Assembly: GCF_003253115.1 (NCBI RefSeq)
Contig: NZ_QEQF01000006.1
Coordinates: 46,614-110,613, forward strand
Source: Haemophilus_A paraphrohaemolyticus_A
GTDB lineage: Bacteria; Pseudomonadota; Gammaproteobacteria; Enterobacterales; Pasteurellaceae
DNA: 64,000 bases
Direction of reading: 5' to 3'
The position numbers and the translations under genes are program-made. This document shows positions 57,962-64,000 of this stretch, piece by piece (position 1 is the first letter of the stretch; each line of letters starts with the position of its first letter). The notes beneath the pieces were generated by a model, which saw nothing but the letters and a program-made list of their open reading frames with translations, was not told the DNA's origin and searched no databases.

Positions 57962-59503
57962 ATGCAACTAAATTCAACTGAAATTAGTGAATTGATTAAA
58001 AAACGAATTGCCCAGTTTAATGTGGCGAGCGATGCTCAAAGCACAGGGACAATCGTTTCAGTAAGCGATGGTATTATTCGCATTCACGGTCTTGCAGATG
58101 TAATGCAAGGTGAAATGATCGAATTACCAGGTGGTCGCTACGCTATCGCATTGAACTTAGAACGTGATTCAGTCGGTGCGGTGGTAATGGGACCTTACGC
58201 AGATTTAGCAGAAGGTATGGCGGTAAAATGTACAGGTCGTATCTTAGAAGTACCAGTAGGTCGTGGTTTATTAGGTCGTGTGGTAAACACTTTAGGTCAA
58301 CCAATTGATGGTAAGGGCGAAGTAGAACACGATGGTTTCTCGCCAGTTGAAGTGATTGCACCAGGTGTAATCGACCGTCAATCTGTAGATCAACCAGTAC
58401 AAACTGGCTATAAAGCGGTGGACTCAATGGTACCAATCGGTCGTGGTCAACGTGAGTTAATCATCGGTGACCGTCAAACTGGTAAAACAGCGTTAGCAAT
58501 CGATGCGATCATCGCGCAGAAAGATTCTGGCGTAAAATGTATCTATGTTGCTATTGGTCAAAAAGCTTCAACTATTGCGAACGTAGTGCGTAAATTAGAA
58601 GAGCACGGTGCATTAGCAAATACTATCGTTGTAGTGGCATCAGCATCTGAATCAGCTGCATTACAATACCTTGCACCATACTCTGGTTGTGCAATGGGCG
58701 AATACTTCCGTGATCGTGGTGAAGATGCGTTAATTGTTTATGATGATTTATCTAAACAAGCCGTTGCTTACCGTCAAATTTCATTATTATTACGTCGTCC
58801 ACCAGGTCGTGAAGCATTCCCAGGGGATGTATTCTACCTACACTCTCGTTTACTAGAGCGTGCAGCACGCGTAAATGCAGATTACGTAGAACGTTTCACT
58901 AATGGTGCGGTAAAAGGTCAAACGGGTTCTTTAACGGCATTACCAATTATTGAAACTCAAGCAGGTGACGTTTCAGCATTCGTACCGACAAACGTAATTT
59001 CGATTACTGATGGTCAGATTTTCTTAGAATCTAACTTATTTAACTCAGGTATTCGTCCTGCGGTAAACCCAGGTATATCTGTTTCTCGTGTAGGTTCTGC
59101 AGCACAAACCAAAGTAATTAAAAAATTATCAGGCGGTATCCGTACTGCATTAGCGCAATATCGTGAGTTGGCAGCATTTGCACAGTTTGCGTCAGATTTA
59201 GATGATGCAACGCGTAAACAACTTTCTCACGGTCAAAAAGTAACAGAATTGTTGAAACAAAAACAATTTGCGCCAATGCCAGTAAGTGAACAAGCGCTTG
59301 TTTTATTTGCTGCTGAATTTGGCCACTTAGATGATGTAGAAGTTGAGCGTATTGGCTCATTTGAATCTGCATTATTGGCTTACGCTAATAGCAACCATGC
59401 TGATTTTATGAAGGATTTAGCAAAATCTGGCGATTATAACGATTCAATTAAGGATCAATTAAAAGCTATCGTTGAGAACTTCAAAAAGAACGGTGCATGG
59501 TAA
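57962..59503 (+). CDS. atpA: ATP synthase F1 subunit alpha
   Basis: Non-catalytic nucleotide-binding subunit. The 513-residue product has the Walker A loop GDRQTGKTALAIDAI (about 169-183), the catalytic-interface arginine region and the C-terminal helical domain. Length is identical to E. coli (513). It lies 12 bp after atpH. Confidence 0.98.
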   Translation: MQLNSTEISELIKKRIAQFNVASDAQSTGTIVSVSDGIIRIHGLADVMQGEMIELPGGRYAIALNLERDSVGAVVMGPYADLAEGMAVKCTGRILEVPVGRGLLGRVVNTLGQPIDGKGEVEHDGFSPVEVIAPGVIDRQSVDQPVQTGYKAVDSMVPIGRGQRELIIGDRQTGKTALAIDAIIAQKDSGVKCIYVAIGQKASTIANVVRKLEEHGALANTIVVVASASESAALQYLAPYSGCAMGEYFRDRGEDALIVYDDLSKQAVAYRQISLLLRRPPGREAFPGDVFYLHSRLLERAARVNADYVERFTNGAVKGQTGSLTALPIIETQAGDVSAFVPTNVISITDGQIFLESNLFNSGIRPAVNPGISVSRVGSAAQTKVIKKLSGGIRTALAQYRELAAFAQFASDLDDATRKQLSHGQKVTELLKQKQFAPMPVSEQALVLFAAEFGHLDDVEVERIGSFESALLAYANSNHADFMKDLAKSGDYNDSIKDQLKAIVENFKKNGAW

Positions 59504-59526
59504 TCACTAACTAGCGGAGAAAGATT

Positions 59527-60393
59527 ATGGCAGGTGCGAAAGAGATAAGAACCAAAATTGCAAGTGTTCGTAATACGCAAAAAATTACGAAAGCAATGGA
59601 AATGGTTGCAACCTCTAAAATGCGTAAAACGCAAGAGCGTATGTCGGCTTCTCGCCCGTATTCGGAAACTATCCGTAAGGTGATCAGCCATATTGCAAAA
59701 GGCAGCATTGGTTATAAGCACCCGTTTTTAACTGAACGTGAGATTAAAAAAGTAGGTTACTTAATCGTATCTACAGACCGCGGCTTATGTGGCGGTCTTA
59801 ACATCAATTTATTCAAAGCAACATTGAATGAATTTAAAACATGGAATGATAAAAACGTTAGTGCAGAGCTTGGCTTAGTAGGTTCAAAAGCGGTAAGTTT
59901 TTACCAAAGTCTTGGTTTAAATGTGCGTTCTCAAGTTATTGGTTTAGGCGATAATCCTGAAATGGAACGTATTGTGGGTATGGTAAATGAAATGATTGAT
60001 GCCTACCGCAATAAAGAAGTGGATGCAGTGTTTGTGGCGTATAACCGTTTTGAAAACACAATGTCACAAAAACCGGTTATCGCACAATTACTTCCGTTAC
60101 CAAAATTAGCAGATGACGAATTAGAGACTAAAGGTTCATGGGATTATATTTATGAACCAAATCCACAAGTATTGTTGGATAGTTTATTAGTACGTTACTT
60201 GGAAACTCAGGTGTATCAAGCGATTGTAGATAACCTTGCTTCTGAACAAGCCGCTCGAATGGTAGCAATGAAAGCCGCAACAGACAACGCGGGTACTTTA
60301 ATTGATGAATTACAATTAGTGTATAACAAAGCTCGCCAAGCAAGCATTACAAATGAATTAAATGAAATTGTCGCCGGTGCGGCAGCAATTTAG
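59527..60393 (+). CDS. atpG: ATP synthase F1 subunit gamma
   Basis: Central rotating shaft. The 288-residue product has the paired N- and C-terminal helices (GAKEIRTKIASVRNTQKITKAMEMVATSKMRK and the closing YNKARQASITNELNEIVAGAAAI) and the Rossmann-like middle domain (STDRGLCGGLNINLFK). Length matches E. coli (287). It lies between atpA and atpD. Confidence 0.98.
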   Translation: MAGAKEIRTKIASVRNTQKITKAMEMVATSKMRKTQERMSASRPYSETIRKVISHIAKGSIGYKHPFLTEREIKKVGYLIVSTDRGLCGGLNINLFKATLNEFKTWNDKNVSAELGLVGSKAVSFYQSLGLNVRSQVIGLGDNPEMERIVGMVNEMIDAYRNKEVDAVFVAYNRFENTMSQKPVIAQLLPLPKLADDELETKGSWDYIYEPNPQVLLDSLLVRYLETQVYQAIVDNLASEQAARMVAMKAATDNAGTLIDELQLVYNKARQASITNELNEIVAGAAAI

Positions 60394-60410
60394 AGAAAAG
60401 AGGAACGGTA

Positions 60411-61784
60411 ATGGCAACAGGAAAAATTGTACAGATCATCGGTGCGGTGATTGACGTTGAATTCCCACAAGATGCAGTACCAAAAGTATATGATGCGTTA
60501 AAAGTTGAATCAGGTTTAACGCTTGAAGTCCAACAGCAGTTAGGTGGTGGACTGGTTCGTTGTATCGCACTCGGTACATCAGACGGTTTAAAACGTGGCT
60601 TAAAAGTTGAAAATACTCACAACCCAATTCAAGTACCAGTGGGCACTAAAACGTTGGGTCGTATTATGAACGTGTTAGGTGAGCCAATCGATGAAAAAGG
60701 TCCTATCGGCGAAGAAGAACGTTGGGATATTCATCGTGCAGCACCAAGCTACGAAGAACAATCAAACAGTACGGAATTACTTGAAACCGGTATCAAAGTT
60801 ATCGACTTAATCTGCCCATTCGCAAAAGGGGGTAAAGTTGGTTTATTCGGTGGTGCGGGTGTAGGTAAAACCGTTAACATGATGGAATTAATCCGTAACA
60901 TCGCGATCGAGCACTCAGGTTATTCAGTGTTTGCGGGTGTTGGTGAGCGTACTCGTGAAGGTAACGACTTCTATCATGAAATGACAGACTCTAACGTATT
61001 AGATAAAGTATCGTTAGTGTATGGTCAAATGAACGAACCACCAGGTAACCGTTTACGTGTAGCATTAACTGGTTTAACCATGGCAGAAAAATTCCGTGAT
61101 GAAGGTCGTGATGTATTATTCTTCGTAGATAATATCTATCGTTATACTCTTGCTGGTACTGAAGTATCTGCGTTATTAGGTCGTATGCCATCTGCGGTAG
61201 GTTACCAACCAACATTAGCAGAAGAAATGGGTGTGTTACAAGAGCGTATCACCTCAACCAAAACTGGTTCGATTACCTCTGTACAAGCGGTGTACGTACC
61301 AGCCGATGACTTAACAGACCCATCGCCAGCGACAACCTTTGCGCACTTAGACTCAACCGTCGTATTAAGTCGTAACATCGCATCACTTGGTATTTACCCA
61401 GCGGTTGACCCATTAGACTCAACTTCACGTCAATTAGATCCATTAGTGGTAGGCGAAGAACACTATAACGTAGCGCGTGGTGTACAAGGTACATTACAAC
61501 GTTATAAAGAGTTAAAAGATATCATCGCAATTCTTGGTATGGACGAATTATCTGAAGATGATAAATTAGTGGTAGCACGTGCGCGTAAAATCGAACGTTT
61601 CTTATCACAACCATTCTTCGTTGCTGAAGTATTCACAGGTTCACCAGGTAAATATGTATCATTAAAAGACACAATTCGTGGCTTTAAAGGTATTTTAGAA
61701 GGCGAATTTGACCATATTCCAGAACAAGCGTTCTATATGGCAGGCTCAATTGACGAAGTTGTGGAAAGAGCAAGTAAGATGTAA
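60411..61784 (+). CDS. atpD: ATP synthase F1 subunit beta
   Basis: Catalytic subunit. The 457-residue product has the Walker A loop GGAGVGKTVNMMELIRN, the catalytic glutamate and arginine in GERTREGNDFYHEM, and LFFVDNIYRYTLAGTEVSALLGRMPSAVGYQPTL (DELSEED-like ELSEDD near the C-terminus). Length is within the range for the family (457-460). It carries an internal uptake signal at 61283-61291. Confidence 0.98.
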   Translation: MATGKIVQIIGAVIDVEFPQDAVPKVYDALKVESGLTLEVQQQLGGGLVRCIALGTSDGLKRGLKVENTHNPIQVPVGTKTLGRIMNVLGEPIDEKGPIGEEERWDIHRAAPSYEEQSNSTELLETGIKVIDLICPFAKGGKVGLFGGAGVGKTVNMMELIRNIAIEHSGYSVFAGVGERTREGNDFYHEMTDSNVLDKVSLVYGQMNEPPGNRLRVALTGLTMAEKFRDEGRDVLFFVDNIYRYTLAGTEVSALLGRMPSAVGYQPTLAEEMGVLQERITSTKTGSITSVQAVYVPADDLTDPSPATTFAHLDSTVVLSRNIASLGIYPAVDPLDSTSRQLDPLVVGEEHYNVARGVQGTLQRYKELKDIIAILGMDELSEDDKLVVARARKIERFLSQPFFVAEVFTGSPGKYVSLKDTIRGFKGILEGEFDHIPEQAFYMAGSIDEVVERASKM

Positions 61785-61821
61785 TTGTTCCCTAACTTCA
61801 TAGGAACGCAAGGAGAACAAA

Positions 61822-62241
61822 ATGGCATCTCAATTTGAACTTAACGTAGTCAGTGCAGAGCAAAAAATCTTCACAGGGCAAGTTGTTAGCGTACGAGTAA
61901 CTGGGATTGATGGTGAGTTAGGTGTGTATGCAGGGCATACCCCATTATTAACCGCAATCAAACCAGGTATGGTGAAATACACCTTATCTGATGGCAATGA
62001 AGCATTTATTTATGTTTCAGGTGGCTTCTTAGAAGTACAGCCAACAGTGGTTACCGTACTAGCAGATGTGGCGATTCGAGGCGAAGAACTTGATCAACAA
62101 CGCATCTTAGCAGCTAAACGTAAAGTAGAGGAAAGTTTAAGCAAGGCCAACGATGTTGATCTTTCTGCAAAACTTTCTCGCGAAATCGCGAAACTCCGCG
62201 TTTACGACATCGTTAACTCACAACTTTCTCGCAGAAGATAA
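61822..62241 (+). CDS. atpC: ATP synthase F1 subunit epsilon
   Basis: Rotor subunit and intrinsic inhibitor of ATP hydrolysis. The 139-residue product has the N-terminal beta-sandwich (FELNVVSAEQKIFTGQVVSVRVTGIDGELGVYAGHTPLLTAIKPG) and two C-terminal helices (about 88-139). Last gene of the operon, followed by a strong terminator. Confidence 0.97.
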   Translation: MASQFELNVVSAEQKIFTGQVVSVRVTGIDGELGVYAGHTPLLTAIKPGMVKYTLSDGNEAFIYVSGGFLEVQPTVVTVLADVAIRGEELDQQRILAAKRKVEESLSKANDVDLSAKLSREIAKLRVYDIVNSQLSRRR

Positions 62242-62262
62242 CTTATTCAAGTTAAACCAAAT

Positions 62263-62290
62263 CCCAACCAAATGGTTGGGGTTTTCTTTT
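62263..62290 (+). terminator. Terminator of the atp operon
   Basis: The stem cccaacc/ggttggg with an aaat loop (62263-62280) is followed by gttttctttt, 21 bp after atpC. Confidence 0.9.
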
Positions 62291-62429
62291 GTAGAGTGTT
62301 GAATGAAGTTCACACATATAAGCGGTGGGATTTTTATAAAGATTGGCAAAGTTTATAAGGAATTTGACCGCTTGCCGAGGGTAACAAGTTACCCTTAGCA
62401 ATTTATACACGAACCTTCCCCAAATAAAC

Positions 62430-62491
62430 TGTGATCTAGATCTCAAAATAAGAATAATTAGCATTTAATCTTGTTAAATTAGTGTTACACT
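62430..62491 (+). promoter_or_regulatory. CRP-controlled lldD promoter
   Basis: TGTGA-TCTAGA-TCTCA (62430-62445) matches the CRP consensus at 9 of 10 half-site bases and has the consensus core. Downstream an extended -10, TG-T-TACACT (62483-62491), puts the start point near 62498 and the CRP site near -61, a class I arrangement. The -35 is poor, as expected for an activator-dependent promoter. Confidence 0.7.
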
Positions 62492-62529
62492 CTGATAACT
62501 TTCTTATTAACAGAGTTCAAGAGGTCAAA

Positions 62530-63675
62530 ATGATTATTTCATCAGCCAGCGATTATCGTGAAGCGGCGCGTCGCCGTGTTCCTCCTTTTATGTTCCACTA
62601 TGCCGATGGCGGTTCTTATGCCGAGCAAACTCTTTCTCGTAATGTGAGCGATTTGGAAAACATCGCTTTAAGACAACGTGTACTAAAAGATATGTCGGAC
62701 TTAGATACCAGCATTGAGCTGTTTGGCGAAAAACTTTCAATGCCGACTATTCTTGCACCTGTTGGGGCGTGCGGTATGTATGCTCGTCGGGGGGAAGTCC
62801 AAGCAGCACAAGCGGCAGATAACAAAGGTGTGCCGTTTACCCTTTCAACGGTGTCAATCTGCCCGATTGAGGAAGTGGCACCAGCGATTAAACGCCCGAT
62901 GTGGTTCCAGCTTTATGTATTAAAAGATCGTGGTTTTATGAAAAATGCCCTTGAGCGAGCCAAAGCCGCGGGCTGTTCAACTTTGGTGTTCACCGTGGAT
63001 ATGCCGACCCCTGGTGCTCGTTATCGTGATATTCACTCAGGTATGAGTGGTCCTTACAAAGAAATTCGCCGTGTGTTGCAAGGCTTTACTCACCCTTTCT
63101 GGGCGTATGATGTGGGTATCAAAGGCAAACCGCACACTTTGGGCAATGTTTCAACTTATATGGGTAGACAAATTGGCTTAGATGATTATATTGGCTGGCT
63201 CACCGAAAACTTTGATCCATCGATTTCGTGGAAGGATTTAGAGTGGATTCGTGAGTTCTGGGATGGTCCGATGGTGATTAAAGGCATTCTCGATCCAGAA
63301 GATGCGAAAGATGCTGTGCGTTTTGGTGCTGATGGCATAGTAGTTTCTAACCACGGTGGTCGTCAATTAGATGGTGTGCTTTCAAGTGCAAGAGCGTTAT
63401 CACCGATTGCAGATGCCGTGAAAGGGGATATCAAAATTATTGCTGATTCAGGTATTCGTAACGGTTTAGATGTGGTGCGTATGTTAGCGTTAGGAGCAGA
63501 TGCAACAATGTTAGGTCGAGCATTTGTTTATGCGTTAGGGGCAGCTGGTCGTCAAGGTGTTGAAAATATGTTGGATATTTTCAAAAAAGAAATGCGTGTA
63601 GCGATGACATTAACCAGCAATCGTACTATTGCCGATATTAAACCAGATGCATTAGTAGATTTAAGTAAACTCTAA
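62530..63675 (+). CDS. lldD: L-lactate dehydrogenase (quinone), FMN-dependent
   Basis: Membrane-associated flavoenzyme oxidising L-lactate to pyruvate for respiration. The 381-residue product has the FMN-dependent alpha-hydroxyacid dehydrogenase signature SNHGGRQLDGVLSS with the catalytic His, the start MIISSASDYREAARRRVPPFMFHYADGG, and the FMN-binding TILAPVGACGMY. E. coli LldD has 396 residues. ATG 62530 has agaggt upstream; a longer in-frame start at 62482 lies upstream of the predicted transcript start. Host lactate is the likely source. Confidence 0.95.
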   Translation: MIISSASDYREAARRRVPPFMFHYADGGSYAEQTLSRNVSDLENIALRQRVLKDMSDLDTSIELFGEKLSMPTILAPVGACGMYARRGEVQAAQAADNKGVPFTLSTVSICPIEEVAPAIKRPMWFQLYVLKDRGFMKNALERAKAAGCSTLVFTVDMPTPGARYRDIHSGMSGPYKEIRRVLQGFTHPFWAYDVGIKGKPHTLGNVSTYMGRQIGLDDYIGWLTENFDPSISWKDLEWIREFWDGPMVIKGILDPEDAKDAVRFGADGIVVSNHGGRQLDGVLSSARALSPIADAVKGDIKIIADSGIRNGLDVVRMLALGADATMLGRAFVYALGAAGRQGVENMLDIFKKEMRVAMTLTSNRTIADIKPDALVDLSKL

Positions 63676-63699
63676 TTTACAAAACTTGGAGAAAAATAA

Positions 63700-63760
63700 A
63701 CCGCTTGTTGGTGTAATTTTGTGTTTCGCGTATGTATTTTCTACAAGCGGTAAATTTTTT
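63700..63760 (+). terminator. Uptake-signal pair hairpin after lldD
   Basis: ACCGCTTGT (63700-63708) and ACAAGCGGT (63743-63751) can pair across a 34-nt loop and are followed by aaattttttt. Arms are in the opposite order to most other pairs in the window. Termination of lldD is likely but the long loop lowers confidence. Confidence 0.55.
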
Positions 63761-63782
63761 TAAAATTTTTTGTAAAAAGTGC

Positions 63783-63810
63783 TTGCACGAGTTTTATTTT
63801 TCTCTATAAT
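63783..63810 (+). promoter_or_regulatory. Ribosomal RNA operon promoter
   Basis: TTGCAC (63783-63788), a 16-bp spacer and a perfect TATAAT (63805-63810) precede a GC-rich discriminator gcacccc, the hallmark of stringently controlled rRNA promoters. A T/A-rich stretch upstream (63753-63780) may act as an UP element. Confidence 0.88.
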
Positions 63811-63822
63811 GCACCCCACACA

Positions 63823-63888
63823 ACGACGCACTGTTGTGAATGATTTAAATTGATATGCAGTGCGTCGTTTCTTTTTGTTCTTTAACAA
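63823..63888 (+). promoter_or_regulatory. rRNA leader with boxB-like hairpin and boxA antiterminator
   Basis: A perfect 11-bp stem acgacgcactg/cagtgcgtcgt (63823-63833 with 63858-63868) is followed by boxA TGTTCTTTAACAA (63876-63888), one base from the E. coli TGCTCTTTAACAA. The following tatcagacaatctgtgtgggc (63891-63911 region) is the conserved rrn leader segment. The 16S gene must begin just beyond the window on the plus strand. NusB/S10 would act at boxA. Confidence 0.9.
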
Positions 63889-64000
63889 CTTATCAGACAA
63901 TCTGTGTGGGCACTTGTTGATTGACTTAGTTAAAATATTTTAATTTTGAAGTCTTGATAAAAGTGCTAACTAGAAATTCATTTTTACCTTTAAATTAAAT

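Noticed and set aside
1..64000. tRNA genes, prophage or intact insertion sequences
   Set aside because: None was recognised by eye; no transposase, integrase or phage structural gene is among the translated frames. A tRNA search program was not available.

Overview
The window comes from a gammaproteobacterium of the family Pasteurellaceae, most likely of the Actinobacillus/Mannheimia side of it. The evidence is the abundant uptake signal of the ACAAGCGGT type (not the Haemophilus AAGTGCGGT type), the S10, frd, atp and tus gene orders, and a urease locus (nikKLMQO-type nickel importer, urea channel, ureABC, a GST-like gene, ureEFGD) laid out like the one known from Actinobacillus pleuropneumoniae. 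Species cannot be fixed from this sequence alone.

Layout. 1-4.4 kb: start of the S10 ribosomal protein operon (minus strand), with its promoter and a long leader. 4.5-9.5 kb: competence regulator sxy, a decayed anion (DASS) transporter, and fumarate reductase frdABCD behind an FNR-like site. 9.6-18.1 kb: fmt, yigZ-trkH-hemG, mscL, the yheO-tusDCB sulfur-relay operon, fkpA/slyX, an MFS transporter and crcB. 18.2-21.1 kb: dcuB, dapF and a small lipoprotein. 21.1-24.4 kb: a surface-lipoprotein module: a Slam-type outer membrane translocator, a TbpB-like lipoprotein with ten copies of an 18-bp repeat, and a divergent XRE regulator. 24.4-31.2 kb: a sulfatase locus with TauE-type exporter, SSS symporter, Cys-type sulfatase, Crp-family regulator, anaerobic sulfatase maturase and a sugar-phosphate mutarotase. 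31.4-32.8 kb: epmA and a small membrane protein. 32.9-43.2 kb: the urease/nickel/urea locus. 43.4-46.6 kb: rsmG, a small exported protein and mnmG. 46.6-47.0 kb: the chromosomal replication origin oriC. 47.0-54.6 kb: YchJ, then a cystine-type ABC transporter whose binding-protein gene is separated from its permease and ATPase genes by a transglutaminase/MerT/MerP-like trio and a DUF262-HNH plus EcoRI-type methyltransferase pair. 54.7-62.3 kb: a YfcZ-like protein and atpIBEFHAGDC. 62.4-63.7 kb: lldD. 63.7-64.0 kb: promoter and antitermination leader of an rRNA operon whose 16S gene lies beyond the window.

How it fits together. The origin explains the polarity: S10 and mnmG/rsmG to its left are on the minus strand, atp and rrn to its right are on the plus strand, so all run with the fork. 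Fumarate reductase and DcuB support fumarate respiration. The urease locus combines Ni uptake, urea entry, maturation and catalysis. The most unusual parts are the sulfatase regulon, where two TATGA-N6-TCATA palindromes sit at about -41 of divergent promoters and match the recognition helix of the local Crp-like protein; the Slam/lipoprotein module; and the methyltransferase/DUF262-HNH pair behind six 11-bp tandem repeats. I saw no tRNA gene, CRISPR array, prophage or intact insertion sequence.
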